Positions 34,464 through 47,300 are shown, numbered from the stretch's first letter. The stretch is DNA of 64,000 nucleotides from Fennellomyces sp. T-0311 (GCA_025266875.1 JALLLT010000026.1:248001-312000), one strand, 5' to 3'. The notes: a model not told the origin generated them from the letters alone. A program made the numbers and translations.

Positions 34464-37400
34464 ATGGACATTAACGCTGATGCTGAGGTTTCCTTGGGTG
34501 CTGATATTCTGGCATCTTTGGGCATTTACTTGAAAGGTATTGCCTATTGCTGGGATCATAACACTAGACCTCAAGCTCCAGCTACTACTTTTATTGAAGA
34601 TCCAGGAAATTCCCCAGCTGGAACACCTGAACAACACGCGCAATTCCTTGAATACATTCAGCCGCTTCTTGACGAAAACGCTGCAATTCCTGCGAGTGCC
34701 GTTTGCAATCTGCCTGAGGCTGTCTTCGAAATTGATACCGAACCTGGTAAAGTCGCAAATCGACGTCAGTATACACTGCCTGATGCTATCATTCCGGCAA
34801 TTCGTAAACAACTCGATAAATGGCTTGCTGATGGTGTCATTAAACAGGCTCCTCCTGGTACAAACTTCAACAATCCTATCACTTTCGTGCCAAAGAAGAA
34901 TGCTGAGGGTGTCTATACCCCAGATTCCATCAGAATTGTGCTTGACACAAGATTGCTCAATGGGATTAGTCGTGACGACCGATTTCCTATTCCGGCGATC
35001 TCTGGCATATTTAGGCGTCTTCGTCATGCTAAATACTTTAGTGTGCTCGATATGAGTGATGCCTTCCTCAAAATGCCGCTCTCGGAAAGTAGCATGCAGA
35101 AATGCGCGTTCACCTTCCAGGATACGGAAAAATATGTTTTCACCCGCGCTATTTATGGGCTTAAAAACATTAGCTCCCATTATGCACGCACGTTACACAG
35201 ATTGACTTCTGACATTCCGAACATTGCATTCTATATTGATGATTGTATCTGCTGGGGTGATGATTACGAGTCGCATCGTGACACTGTTGCTCGTGTTATC
35301 CGTCGTCTCACTGAACATAATATCAAACTGAACATTGCGAAAGCACGCTTCTTTCAAAAGTGTGTCTATTTGCTTGGCTATGTCGTGCAACAAGGAATTA
35401 TAGCTCCTGATCCACGCAAAGTGACCAACGTTATGGAATGGCCCCGACCTAAAACTGGTCGTGATGTTATGTCCTTTTTGGGCTTAACCAATTATTTCCG
35501 TGAGCACATCCCGAATTACTCACAACTGACAGCACCTCTTGATGCTTTACGCTCTGCTAAAAGCCTTGATGGCTTATGGACAGAAGAGCATACGCTTGCG
35601 TTTAACAACGTGAAGCTAGCGCTGCAATCTGCTCCAGTGCTTAGTCAGCCTGACGAAAAACTACCTTATTATCTGGCCACTGATGCATCGCAATTTGCCA
35701 TTGGCTGCTGCCTCTATCAGATCGTTGACAATAGCTATCGCTACATCGGCTTCATGGCACGCTCCCTGAACAAAGCTGAGGTCTCCTACTCCACCACCAA
35801 AAGAGAACTTTTAGCTATCTGTTATGGTCTTGTGAAGTTTCATAAGTTTACATGGCAACGCAAACTCACGGTCTTGTGTGACCATCGGTCTCTGCAGTAC
35901 TTGCATACGCAACCGATTGCTTCGCCTATGATGATCAATTGGCTTGACATCATTTCGAACTATAACTTCGAGGTCATATACCTTCCGGGTATCCAGAATA
36001 TTCTCCCAGATGCGTTAAGTCGCTTATTTCCGTCGAACGCTCTCCGTGAGGAGGAGGGTGATTCTGATGATCAGCATAAATTAGCGCGTTCTCCTTATTT
36101 GGGCACTTTAGTGTCGTCACGGAAAAGTAAGAGCTCTTTTGCCTCTTCTTCCTCAACAAAACAACTTGCGCGCGCCGCTGAAATTGTCGACTACATTACA
36201 CCACCCGAGGACGTCCGCAGTGATCTACTCTTGCAAGCACACCTCAACGGGCATTTTGGCGCTGATGCCATTATCAATGAGCTGCATAGTGATGGCTTTC
36301 ACTGGAAGTCCATAAAACTTGACGCACTCAATACCGTTGCCAAGTGTCCTGAATGTCAAATGTTCAACATTGGCAAACACGGCTATGCACCACTGCGTAG
36401 AATCACCGCAGATGGTCCTGGCGATCACTGGGCAATTGACCTAGCTGACATGAACGCCACCACACCGAATGGTAACAATTACATACTCGTTATGGTTGAT
36501 ATATTTTCACGTTTCTGTATTTTGCGTGCTATTCCAGACAAAACCGCTCTGTCTATTGCGAAACAACTCATCGACGTGTTTAATCTCGTTGGTTGGCCTA
36601 AAGTCCTTCAATCGGACAATGGCACCGAGTTTGCAAATGAGCTTGTGCGTCTCATGGTCGAACACTCCGGTATCGATCATCGTCTAGTCACCCCATGGCA
36701 TCCCCGTGCCAACGGCGTTGCTGAAAAATGGGTGCACACGACCAAGTCGGTCATTGTTAAGAGACTGCAAGGGAAAAAGGAGGATTGGGATACCTTTCTC
36801 TCCAGTGCTCAACTAAGCATCAACAGTAAGCATGCTGCGTTACACAAATCCCGACCTTTCTCGTTGATGTTTGCTCGTCAACCCAATCAATGGCTAGACT
36901 ACTCCGAGACTCCTTTGGGTAATGTCGCTGCTGCTCGCACCTCTGATCGTAGGTTGGAGGAAATGGAAAAGGTCGTGCTGCCTGCCATAGCTGAGCGCGT
37001 GAAAGCCCTGCACACAGTTCAAGATAAGAAGTTCAATGAGAAAAATCGTATTCTTCCTGAATTTCCAGTCGGTAGTAAGGTCATGATCCTCAACGTCAAC
37101 AGGAAGTCTAAAACCGACGCCCGTTACGAAGGACCTTTCACCGTACATGGCAGACGATCTGGTAAAAGCGGACCATATGTCCTTACGGACGAAACTGGAG
37201 CGCTATTGGCTCGTGATATTCCACCTTCCCACATTAAGCTCATCTCACAAGAAACCGTAGCTTCAGGCGAGGACTTCTATGAGATTCAAAGCATTGTGGA
37301 TCATGTGAGTGAGAACGGTCAGTACAGGTATAGAGTGCGCTGGAAGGGTTATGCTCCCAACGATGACACCTGGGAACCTCCGGAACACTTTAACGACAGA

Positions 37401-37511
37401 ACGCTGATTGAAAAATATTGGCAACGTCGCAACCTAGATCGGCAGAATCGTAAACGAGGTGGCAAACCACTTCGTCGCTCTAATCGCACAACCAAAAGCA
37501 GACGCACTTAG
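34464..37511 (+). CDS. pol polyprotein of element B with C-terminal chromodomain
   Basis: 1015 codons from the first in-frame ATG; the true frame opens slightly upstream. The end of the protease ([14 protein letters not shown]) is followed by RT with [15 protein letters not shown] and catalytic [12 protein letters not shown]. RNase H follows ([27 protein letters not shown]). Integrase has HHCC ([11 protein letters not shown] ... CPECQMF) and a DDE core ([30 protein letters not shown]). A chromodomain near the end ([19 protein letters not shown]) would direct integration to marked chromatin. The frame is intact over the whole pol. Confidence 0.95.
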   Translation: MDINADAEVSLGADILASLGIYLKGIAYCWDHNTRPQAPATTFIEDPGNSPAGTPEQHAQFLEYIQPLLDENAAIPASAVCNLPEAVFEIDTEPGKVANRRQYTLPDAIIPAIRKQLDKWLADGVIKQAPPGTNFNNPITFVPKKNAEGVYTPDSIRIVLDTRLLNGISRDDRFPIPAISGIFRRLRHAKYFSVLDMSDAFLKMPLSESSMQKCAFTFQDTEKYVFTRAIYGLKNISSHYARTLHRLTSDIPNIAFYIDDCICWGDDYESHRDTVARVIRRLTEHNIKLNIAKARFFQKCVYLLGYVVQQGIIAPDPRKVTNVMEWPRPKTGRDVMSFLGLTNYFREHIPNYSQLTAPLDALRSAKSLDGLWTEEHTLAFNNVKLALQSAPVLSQPDEKLPYYLATDASQFAIGCCLYQIVDNSYRYIGFMARSLNKAEVSYSTTKRELLAICYGLVKFHKFTWQRKLTVLCDHRSLQYLHTQPIASPMMINWLDIISNYNFEVIYLPGIQNILPDALSRLFPSNALREEEGDSDDQHKLARSPYLGTLVSSRKSKSSFASSSSTKQLARAAEIVDYITPPEDVRSDLLLQAHLNGHFGADAIINELHSDGFHWKSIKLDALNTVAKCPECQMFNIGKHGYAPLRRITADGPGDHWAIDLADMNATTPNGNNYILVMVDIFSRFCILRAIPDKTALSIAKQLIDVFNLVGWPKVLQSDNGTEFANELVRLMVEHSGIDHRLVTPWHPRANGVAEKWVHTTKSVIVKRLQGKKEDWDTFLSSAQLSINSKHAALHKSRPFSLMFARQPNQWLDYSETPLGNVAAARTSDRRLEEMEKVVLPAIAERVKALHTVQDKKFNEKNRILPEFPVGSKVMILNVNRKSKTDARYEGPFTVHGRRSGKSGPYVLTDETGALLARDIPPSHIKLISQETVASGEDFYEIQSIVDHVSENGQYRYRVRWKGYAPNDDTWEPPEHFNDRTLIEKYWQRRNLDRQNRKRGGKPLRRSNRTTKSRRT

Positions 37512-37631
37512 GTCTTCTGTTCTCAACACTTTTTCTCCCATTGGGTTTTACATTTGAGTTTCCAGATGACACCTATACCACACGTGCACTTTATCTTATT
37601 CAGCCGGTTGCTTCAACCTGGAGGGGGGCAA

Positions 37632-37948
37632 TGTTGTATCCACAACATGATTATGGCTTATGCATCATTTACCCTTGTTTGCTTATTGACAACGGGTTAC
37701 TTTAATTTTCCGATCAACAGCCACATCCCTGTCTTGACATGCGTTCATCGTAATAACCTTGCCTATCTTAGTGAAACCCACATAACCCTGGTTACCACAG
37801 CGGTTCATGTGCCTTACAACCATGTCAATGATCCAACCCCTTGAGAATAAGCTTTTATTATTTAAAGTGATGATTCAACATACGAAATAAATCAGTCATT
37901 ACTTGAGTCTCGTCACTTACCGGCCTCTTCTTATTGTTGAATATCACA
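37632..37948 (+). repeat. 3' LTR of element B
   Basis: 317 bp, preceded by the polypurine tract; two differences from the 5' LTR were noted. Confidence 0.95.
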
Positions 37949-38727
37949 CAGTATAATGATAGCTTTATTATATGAAAAAAAAAGATAACAATAGTGATTG
38001 AAAAGTGCCTCGACCGTACAGACACTTTATTATCGAAAAAAACCAACCTTTGGCTTACTAAATGCAGTGCTTCGCGGAAAACCATCGGATAAAGAAAAAA
38101 GAGCTACGACAAGCATCCTTCATCTTGAGTAGTGCGCTTGAAAAAGTGTACCTATTTGAAAAACAACAAGGGTAACTATGTATGCACCATTACAGTATGT
38201 ACGCAACCACCCTTTTTTGATTGGGATGCACAATGTCGAAATGGAATGGAGTGCCGGTAAAACAAAGTTGAGTCATATGGTAAAATTGAGTTGTATGGAA
38301 AATAAATGTGGTCAAGTAGTACTGTATGTGGTGATTAAAAATTCGTTCTGAAGCAATATGGTCGACCTGAATTCCATTTGACGGGCATCGAGAGAAAAAA
38401 CGTTGCAAAGCAGGATGCATTCCTACGCCATTTGCGATGTCGAATTGCTGGTTTGTCTCACTGTGTCGCTTTGGCTTTTTGTACTTCTTGGTCTTCCTTT
38501 GTTGCTTGCAGAAGTTCTGCTGTTTCAAAAAAGTGTGTGCAAGATAGCGATTACATAATCCAATATAATAAAGATGACTTTTGCCCAAACATTATATACG
38601 ATAACACAAGGCAGAACCCCATTTCACTTCTACATTAGTCATTGCTGCATTAAGATCGCTTACATTGTAGATTTCATCGGGCAGGCCACTTTAATTTGGG
38701 CTCTTGTAATTTCGGGTTCAGGCACAA
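37949..38727. other. intergenic region between repeats
   Basis: AT-rich. A minus-strand frame at 38190-38588 is open but lacks any recognisable motif or splice context. I see no supportable gene. Confidence 0.5.
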
Positions 38728-38827
38728 GACATGGCCCGTTTCGTTGGGCCCGACGGGCCACGGGCCACAGGTGTGGCCCAGCTGAACTGGCCCGAAGCCC
38801 GTCGGGCATGGCCCGTTTAGAGCCCCA
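38728..38827. repeat. GC-rich GGCCCG palindromic patch
   Basis: About 100 bp of much higher G+C than its surroundings, built from GGCCCG/CGGGCC units. ATGGCCCGTTT occurs near both ends as a direct repeat, and CCCGACGGG faces CCCGTCGGG. It stops exactly where the LTR relic begins. Confidence 0.7.
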
Positions 38828-39377
38828 GTAATGACTGATTTATTTCGTATATTGAATCATTACTTTAAATAATAAAAGCTTATTCTCGAGGGGTTGGATC
38901 ATTGATATAGTTGTAAGGCACATGAACCACTATAGTAACTAGGGTTATGTGAGTTTTACTAAGATAAGGAAGTGTGATGTAGAAGGATCAATTGGTAACA
39001 ATAAAGAGTCGCTGAGACTGTAAAATAAATCTCTGTTCTGATTGTGTTTTCATATGCTAAACTAGTGCCTTATTTATACTGTTGACTACGGCACATCTTT
39101 GACTGTCCTTCTAGCATCTTCTAGTTATTGAAGGTACATTTGTCATCTAGTGATGTTTTACTGAGTGTCGCTCTTCACTCTGATTGTTTCACTTTCATAT
39201 TTTATCTGATTCTTCTTTATGTGAATTATCATGTCAGCCACGACAGGAAGGTTATTATGATGAACGCATGTCAAGACAGGGATGTGGCTGTAGATCAGAA
39301 AATCAAAGTAACCCATTATCATTAAGCAAACAAGGGTAAAGGTGTATAAGTCATAATTATGTTGTAGATACAACACA
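38828..39377 (-). mobile_element. old, truncated LTR of the element B family, split by another solo LTR
   Basis: 38828-38972 and 39246-39377 together match the reverse complement of the B-family LTR, with many substitutions and its internal-proximal end missing. The right end ends GATACAACA like the intact copies. Confidence 0.85.
38973..39245. mobile_element. solo LTR of a third LTR family, with GGAAG target duplication
   Basis: 273 bp, begins TGTGATGTAG and ends CACGACA. It is flanked by GGAAG at 38968-38972 and 39246-39250 and interrupts the LTR relic. Unlike the A and B LTRs. Confidence 0.85.
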
Positions 39378-39471
39378 GTAATTTAACATTATAAATGGCA
39401 TAGAAATACCTTTAGCTTTGTATTTTTTCAACAACTTTTTTCTTTCAATGTCTGTGTGTCATATTTCTAAT

Positions 39472-40258
39472 ATACACTATTATCTATAGTTATATTCTTT
39501 TCTTTTTTTATGCTATATCCGCTGTTATTACGACATCAACAACTGTACAGTTATCGATTGCCTTATTTGCTCTTATATGCAACCATTGCATTGCTCTTAT
39601 GTGCAACCTTGACTCGGGTTTACTGATTGTAAGGCAACTCCTTTAACTTGGTTCCATATGTTCTTCAGCTCCTTCATCTATAAGGCAAGATCATATGAAA
39701 GTCGGAAATAATATGAATCATATGCTTATTAGACTAAGCATTCGCCTTCTTCATCCCAAGCTCATCAACAGTATAAATAGAGAGCAATTTTCCTCAATAA
39801 AACATTATCTTATTTTGGTCTTGTCATTTCGAAAGCCTTTCTTGTTAAACAATACCACACTGTGTTGTATTCTCGACATCTACTATCATTAATAGTTATA
39901 TGCTTTTCCTTAGTCCTTGTTTATATCCGTTGTTATTACGACATCAACACCCATACAGTTATCGATTGCATTATTTGCTTGCGTATGCAACCTTGATCAG
40001 GCATCTCGGTTATGCAGAGCAACTCGCTTAACTAAGGCTCTGTATGACCTTCAGTCTCATTAATATTAGACGGCAAGCTCATTAGAGACTTGGCGATAAC
40101 ATGGATCTTTGGACTATTAGACAAAAGTATTTATATCCTCCGTCCTGACTCATCATCGTTATAAATAAAGAGTAGTTTTCCACAATAAAACATTATCTTA
40201 TTTCTGGTCTCGTTATCCGAAAGCATTTTCTCATTAAGCGATACCACAAAAACTCTGT
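39472..40258 (+). repeat. tandem pair of diverged ~390-bp LTR-like units
   Basis: Unit 1 (about 39472-39884) and unit 2 (about 39885-40258) share, in order, TACGACATCAACA, CAGTTATCGATTGC, TATGCAACCTTGA, TATAAATA.AGAG, and AATAAAACATTATCTTATTT and a closing ATACCACA. A TATA box and an AATAAA signal in each unit resemble LTR promoter and R regions. Divergence is considerable. Confidence 0.65.
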
Positions 40259-40986
40259 TATTTTTTTACTGGTCTGTAAAGCAGTTACAACAATAATCGT
40301 AATACCAATATAGTAAGCGCTGTTATAAGAAAGGCGTACGAAACTGCTTGACAATGCGAACAGTTTGGGAGTGCCTTTAATCATATTCAATATAGTCTTT
40401 GCTATTTTGTCTTTTTATAATATTCATCTTAATAAAAAATTCACGCGACTCGATAGTTACTATATCACTCCATCCAGGTCATTTAACTGATTTACTGATA
40501 AATCGTCATCTTTAGTTCAAGTAAGTTTAAAAGCACAGCTTCTTTAAAAAGCTTTCCGCTGACAATATGCATATAATGTCTTCGAGCGCTGTCGGTCACT
40601 TACCTGGGAAAGTAATAATTTAACCACGCCTTCAAACCGCAAGGGAGAGACCTAATACCTTTAGGTGCAGATCTATTGCCTCTCAAAATAGATTATAATT
40701 TTTGAACTACCTGGGGCCGTATCCAACCGGGCATCTCTGATCGCCCAGACCCAGAACCCAACGTTACACACCGCTTTTGACGGATCGAATTAACTGGTGT
40801 GCTCCAACAGGCGTTTCATTATACCTTATTGCTTTTACTACGTGATATGGAGCCTTACAGAAGTATTTACGTACTATTAGTTTTCTCTTTATAAACAGTA
40901 CTATGCCTAGTATTTACCAGTCTATTGTACACTACTTCTAAAACAGGAAGAACCCCGCTGCTCTCTTTGTTCGTTCCTGCTCACCA
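40259..40986. other. intergenic region upstream of the F-box gene
   Basis: No open frame of note. AT-rich, with a slightly more GC-rich stretch at 40690-40800 that did not fold into a tRNA by eye. Confidence 0.5.
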
Positions 40987-42623
40987 ATGTCAATTGCAGC
41001 AGAATCCAAAACGCACTTTAAAGACTTTGTTTCTGAATTGCCATATGATATTATTACTACTGTACTCTTAAATCTCTCATCAGAACAGCTGCTCGAATGT
41101 CTGCACGTTTCAACCGTTTGGAACTTGCGACTTCTGAATAATCCCATTCTGTGGCGCGACGTTGAGCTTACAGATGCGGATGCACGTCTTGTCAAGACGC
41201 TAGAATGCTTAGCTCCTTTCATAAAAAAGCTGACAATTTGCGACAATGTTGATCAGGAAGCTACATTTCGATTGTTAAGCAAAAGCAACTTTGACAACCT
41301 GAAGTCACTTGGTAACGCTTTGTACTGCATCTGTGTACAGGAGACTAATACCGTGCTTCTTTTTTTTAAGCCCTTAAACTTGAAATGCCTGAAGCCAGCG
41401 TATACGACGATTACATATATCCAGCACTCAGCAATGTGGGAAGTTGTCTGGAAGAGGTCTCGTTTAATTATCTTGATTACGTTAAACTGCCGTTCACGCG
41501 GATCTTGGATTATTGCCCAAACCTCGAACGTATGAAATACAACGGGTTCACAACCAGTATCGGGTCCGGAGCAGTATCAAACAATACAAGCAGCAAAGTC
41601 ACCCATGCATTCATCCATATCGATACTCAAGTGGATCCAGGAGAGCTGAAGCGCTTTCTTCAAAGGACACCAAAGCTGCAGCAGCTCCATATCAGCTATT
41701 GCATGTACGAAATATTGGATGTTATTTTCGAATGCTGTCCTGATCTTCCGTACCTCAACTACAACATGGCTGCAATGCAACAAGGAAACGAGGTCCGTAT
41801 GGAATTTGCTGATTTCCAGGTGGGAGAGGAACGAGGAATGCGTGTTCTAGACGTTGTGGAGAGTGCTAGTGGAATACCGATGAACATAGCACAATTTACA
41901 CAGACGAGCGAAGTCTTGGAGGAATTTGGATTTGTTGACTGCTGGGGAATTGATCGGTTACCTGATTTTGCGAGCACTATCTTGCGCCGGTTCCATTGGG
42001 ACGCGTCCATTGGTCCAACTTCACTCTCATCCATCGTTTCACAATGTCCACTTATCCAAGACGTCATGCTGACTCACGTCAATGCGGAATGTCTGTTTAT
42101 TTTAATCAGACAACTCGCACAGCTTCGTAAACTACACTTGACAGGAGCTGAGGATGTAGAGGAACACGACATGCAGCGATTTCTGATGTATTGCAAATCG
42201 TCAAATTCGTTGGTGCTCAACACACTGGTGCTGGATCGATGCAGATCAGTGACCGATGCAACGATAGGTTATCTGGCCGATTTGCCTACCTTACGCGAGA
42301 TAACACTCAAGGATAACGACAATGTTACGGAAGCTGGAATGAATATGTTTGTGGAAAAATTGCAATATTCGAATGTATCGCATATTCAGCTTGGAACGAT
42401 GGACGCAGTAACGGATGTAACCCTCGCAAGGCTCGGTGCAGCGCATCTAGAAACGGTTAGCTTGCTTGCACTTGATCATGTTACGTTCCATGGTCTTTGT
42501 GAACTTGTTGATCACGCGCCGTCACTCCGACAGCTCCATGTTTTTGATTGCGGTGACATTGAAAATTCTGCATTATCAGCTTTTAACGGAATCAAAGTTT
42601 GTACCACCAAACCGCTATCGTAG
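40987..42623 (+). CDS. F-box and leucine-rich-repeat protein
   Basis: Likely substrate receptor of an SCF ubiquitin ligase. Exon 1 (40987-41311) encodes an F-box near residues 15-55 (ELPYDIITTVLLNLSSEQLLECLHVS, shown in parts: SELPYDIITTVLLNLS, then STVWNLRLL). A 59-bp GT-AG intron (41312-41370) leads into exon 2, a long run of irregular LRRs such as LNTLVLDRCRSVTDATIGYL and LPTLREITLKDNDNVTEAGM. The frame stops at 42623 after GIKVCTTKPLS. One base out of phase, the next frame continues with plausible sequence (FVPPNRYRSLNLLVPKCQI) to 42711, suggesting a late 1-nt frameshift that trims about 35 residues. Confidence 0.85.
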
Positions 42624-43936
42624 CCTCAACTTGCTAGTTCCCAAATGTCAGATTTTACTTCTGTTTGAATACATTGATCTTACTGCAATGGCTTACTGTT
42701 CACAAGTTTAAAATTGTATTGGTTGCTGCGTATGCACAAGAGAACCAATGTAATTATTAAGCACAGGAACCAGTTCCAAAAATATATAGTACGCCGATGG
42801 ACAGCATGGAAAACAACACTGCTGCTAATTAGAAACTTGATGGCATGGAACCAGAGAGAAGCTTATGCTGCCTTGATTAGTAAAATCACAATGTTCAGCG
42901 CACACATGACACCACGCGCAATATAAACAATAGTGTCTTGCTGCTTGGCATTATCCCCATAACGAGTAGTATACGCTCATCAGATAGTGCTTAATATATA
43001 AATGAGATTCTTATGTTTGAGTACTGCAAGGATATAAGCTAGTATTGTATTTTTCATGACAATAGGCTATAGTATCTAAAAGTAAGGCCAAAATCTGTCA
43101 TTTCCGCTACTTGGTAATTCTTGTGTACCAGGAGCGAAAAAAAGAGCGGCATGAACCAATCGGCGTAGATCAGTGCTGAGCAATGTCACGTAACTGGTTC
43201 CATAGAGGCACTATTCCACGCAAGACTGATCCGAGTCATGGTATTACTTACGCCGCTCTATATACTCTTTTGAAAACATACATAGCTCTTATTGGTAGCA
43301 TAAGAGTATGTATCAGGGGTTAGTAATCAACGGACCGCTTAAACATACGATGCATTACGGAGGAGCGCATTTCAAACCAAAGGGTGAAAATTTAACCATT
43401 GCTCGGGAACCAGGTACCAGGCAAGCGAAGGCCTAGATATTCAACGAGAAATGCACGGAAAAAAAAGATTCCCTGTCATGATAGACGTAAACACCACGCA
43501 AGAGCACGTGACTTCAGTGAGTTGGATGGAACACTTGGCGCGCGGGAATGTTTTTCTTTCTTAACAAAGCACGCGCACACCGTCGATCACGCCCTCTCCA
43601 TACACGCACATGGTCATATGATTTTTTCCAGGAAGTCTACTGTCAACCGATAGCTTTACAAGTAGTTATCAATCCATTTTTTCAAGTCCATGGACACTAT
43701 TTATGGATCAAGTTGCACAATAACAACAACAATCCGTTTTGCGTTCCGGTATATCCGGTCAAAACACTATCGAAAGAAACAAAAACACTTTTTTGTTCAA
43801 AAGGCAATGAAGTAGAAAAAGTTTGTATTCGATCAGCTGCTGGCTTCTCCTCTTTTTTTTCATCATTAAAAATCAGATGGTATCTTTATTTGCGTACATT
43901 CTATCCTGAGAACATCATCGGCAGTGTGCATCGCCC
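42624..43936. other. intergenic region
   Basis: Contains only short overlapping open frames on both strands with no motif or splice support. The part below 42711 may be the lost C-terminus of the F-box gene. Confidence 0.5.
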
Positions 43937-44247
43937 TCAAAAGTAGGCGCGTGGGTAATATTGGGGCTGGTACATGTTTGGATAATAATTGTTGTAATAG
44001 TACGGGTATTGTTGCTGATAAAAGTCATAGTAGTTGTTGTAAGGTAATGAGTACGGGTAGCCGTAGCCGTATCGGTTGGCAAGATAGCCTCGTCCTCTTG
44101 GTCGCCACTGTATTTATTTGTCAGTTGCGATGGTTACGGAATAGGGCTTTGTATACTTGCCATATAGTCATAATCATAGCCTCCATACATCGGATCGTAA
44201 TCGTATGGCCAATATGGATCGTAAAAATTGCTGTAACGTTGACCCAT
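43937..44247 (-). CDS. 85-residue tyrosine-rich small protein
   Basis: Exon 1 (44247-44161) begins MGQRYSNFYDPYWPYDYD. Exon 2 (44107-43937) is dominated by Tyr, Pro, Asn and Gly, includes one RGRGY motif and ends YYPRAYF. Roughly a third of all residues are Tyr. The 53-bp intron starts with GCAAGT, the usual GC-AG donor, and this is the only junction that keeps the Tyr-rich frame. There is no signal peptide or membrane segment. Such composition suggests a self-associating or RNA-granule protein, but the function is unknown. It lies head-to-head, 149 bp from the WD40 gene, so they may share a promoter. Confidence 0.6.
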
Positions 44248-44396
44248 CCTAATGTTTCGAAGAAAAAAAAAGTGTGGAAAAGTGAAAAAGGTGTGCGAGC
44301 GCAGTCGTTCCCGGACGATCCTCTTCAAAAAGGCTTTGAGCCCGCCACCCAAAAAATGTACTGAGTTCCAAAACTTGCATTATACGCCTTTGCACC

Positions 44397-47300
44397 ATGT
44401 CTAGTACGATTCAGCAATGCTTGCGAGACAGAGAACAATTCCAACAAAGATTTAAACCTCTGCAGAGATTTCCTCGGAACAGTTTTGGTATGCTGTACTT
44501 CTCATGGCTTTATTGCGATTGTTCTGAAGGTCTTTCTTTTTGTTTTTACTTATCGCGATTTATATAGAGGAAAAAGTATACGGTGACGAATCCTTAATGG
44601 CGCGCATGACGTTATACAAGGAGCTTCACGGGCACGACGGATGCGTCAATACACTTTAGTAAGTTTAAGAAAGAAAGTGCTTAGCAGATTTACAATAAAC
44701 TGATACATCTTGTAACTATTACTCAGCTGGTCACATGGCGGTGACAAGCTTTTATCAGGCTCGGATGATACTATGGTCTGTGTATGGCTTCCTTGGGAAG
44801 ATTATCGCATGGCGTATTCGATAGAGACAGGTAATAGAAGTACGCATATACCTCTTTGTGCTCTGATAAAGCGAATAGGTCACAATGCCAATATCTTTTC
44901 GGCCAAATTCATGCCAAAGTCATCGGACAGTGTTATAGTCACTGCAGCAGGCGATAGCGAGATCCGCGTGTTCGATGTGAATGCTCAAAATGAGCACCAG
45001 CTACGACATGTCTACACGTGTCATCGGGACAGAGCAAAACGAATCGCGCTCCAAGATAATCCTTACGAATTCTTGTCTTGCTCCGAAGATGGAACAGTGC
45101 GTCATTTCGATCTACGTCAGCCTCACATTTGCTCTCATACTGCACCGTTTGGTGAACGTCGATCCTCGCGAAACTATCCTCGTCCCACAGGAACGAATGT
45201 CCAAGAGGGATGTCCGGCTCCTTTGATCGATTACGGAAAATACGGCTTGGATTTGAACACAATCAGTATCAACAAGACCAGCCCCCAGTATCTCTTGGTC
45301 GCCGGTATGGACGATTATATCTATTTGCATGATCGTCGGATGGTCGGTAGAGCTGGCCGAGGAGCAGGACGCACAAGATCCCCGACGATGGAGTCCCGGT
45401 GTGTCAGACGTTTCACTTGCACAAGCGAAAACTATTGGAAACGAAAGAGTAAGCATGTGACAGCATGCAAGTTCAGCGACGCCAATAGCCAGGAGGTAAA
45501 AAAAGTACATGCCTTTTATGCAAAAGAGATCTGACGCTTTGTCCCAGTTCATTGGCAGTTGGTCCACTGATGGGATTTTCCTATTCAATATTCACGATTC
45601 GCCTGTCGAAAAGCCTTCCGAGCACAATGTACAGCAGTCATCCAGAGTCAAACGACGAGGAAAATTCAACGAAGAGCCGTTCGATGGACGACAATCAATT
45701 ATCCAATGCTTTCGCACAGATCAGCTCAACAATGCGCTTGATAGGCTTCATATGATGCATACGGTTCAACCCAGTCCAGGGCCAGACGAAGTCACGAGTG
45801 AACACGATATTGGTGAAACGGTATGGATCTTGTGTCTGAAAGCAGCAGTGCATCTTCGTCGGGTACACGAGAGTACCCATGAACGACCTAGCGACGATGA
45901 ATATGGTGAAGAAGAGATTGCCAGTGCACGGAAACTTATGCAGGACGCTGAATCATGGACTATGCAACGACTACACTCTTGGCGGATTCTGTGGTGTCTT
46001 GCCATCGGTTACTGGATCGCTGGTGGTGGTCAACGGACCATTGGTTGCGAAGATCGCGAGGATTGGTTGCATAAAGCGTATCGATATGCATTGCGAGCGC
46101 AACAAGCTTATGAATCAACACAGTCCAGGAGTGCATCGTCGTCATCAACAGCAACTGACTCGAGCGATATGTTTAAACAGTTCAAGTCCGATATCGTTGC
46201 AACGTTGCGTCGAGAAGATAGCGATTTGACAAGGGAAGAAGAAAGTGAAGAGTTGGATGAGCAAACATTATCCGAAGATCGATGGAAATGGCTTGATGAA
46301 ATGTATACGTTTGATCAGATGGAAGACGAGAAAAATGACGACAGTGATGGCCAGACTTCCAAGCCATCAATGAAACGAGCAAGAAGACAATCCTTCAATG
46401 ATACCCGTGAGCCGTCTTATGATCAGAGCACGTCCGCAACATCCAGACACGCGACGGTAGGATCAGGTTCTGATGATCAGCTATTCTCACTTTCTGGGGA
46501 CGACGATGGATCGAGCTCTTCTGAAGCTTCGCGAGCGGATCTATCTGATGCATCGTCCGAAGTGATCGAGATTGAATTCACCCAGGATTACATTGGATCC
46601 GATAGCGAAATGAGCATGTCTGAAGGTGGTGCATCCAACAGCGAAGAAAGCCATATAACAGATGGCACAGCCACAAGCCAAGACGATCGATCGATGATGG
46701 ATACCGATGAAGATAGTGATGACAACGATATTGACGACAACGATATTGACGACAACGATATTGATGACGGAGAAACACCAGAATATCATCGGTTGTCATC
46801 CAAAAAGTTTCTGGAGAATGATGTGGATCTGGTCACATACCGGAAAAGATACTTTGGTCACTGCAATAACCGGGTAAGTCCATGCTTATGTGAAAGATGC
46901 TTCTTGCATTCATGCGCAATGTTTACAGACTGTAAAAGATGTTAATTTCTACGGTTTGAACGACGAATACATTGTATCGGGCAGCGACGATGGATGTGCA
47001 TTTGTCTGGGAAAAGACCACGGGACGAATTGTTCAAATACTCACCGCGGACAGCGACACGGTCAATGTGATACAAGGTCATCCATCGAATCCGACCATGG
47101 CAATATCTGGTATCGACAACACCATCAAGATTTTCAGCCCGATTTCCGCAAGCCCAACCACATCGCGAACACGTTATCCCAACGAACGCACATCGTACTC
47201 CGCTTCATCGCGAATGTACGATCTCGAGAATATCCTGACACGAAACGAAGAGAACAATCGAAGTGCAAGCGACAATACGTATATCGCGCATAGTATGCTT

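Larger units (their letters stand above)
32222..37948 (+). mobile_element. Ty3/gypsy chromovirus-type LTR retrotransposon B
   Basis: 5727 bp with 317-bp LTRs that differ at two positions I could see (GATCTAC against GATCAAC, CCCTCGAG against CCCTTGAG). Gag, protease, RT, RNase H, integrase and a C-terminal chromodomain lie in order on the plus strand. A polypurine tract (GAGGGGGGCAA) precedes the 3' LTR. The immediate flanks (ATAGC left, CAGTA right) are not duplicates. ATAGC does occur about 10 bp further right. The gag region carries reading-frame shifts, so this copy may be defective despite its young LTRs. Confidence 0.95.

Noticed and set aside
38190..38588. 132-codon minus-strand frame
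   Set aside because: No motif, His/Phe/Gln-rich composition typical of chance frames, no splice or start context.
40640..40800. Possible tRNA or small structured RNA
   Set aside because: No cloverleaf, B box or CCA-proximal stem could be formed by eye.
42714..42926. 70-codon plus-strand frame after the F-box gene
   Set aside because: No similarity to the LRR protein or any family; likely chance.
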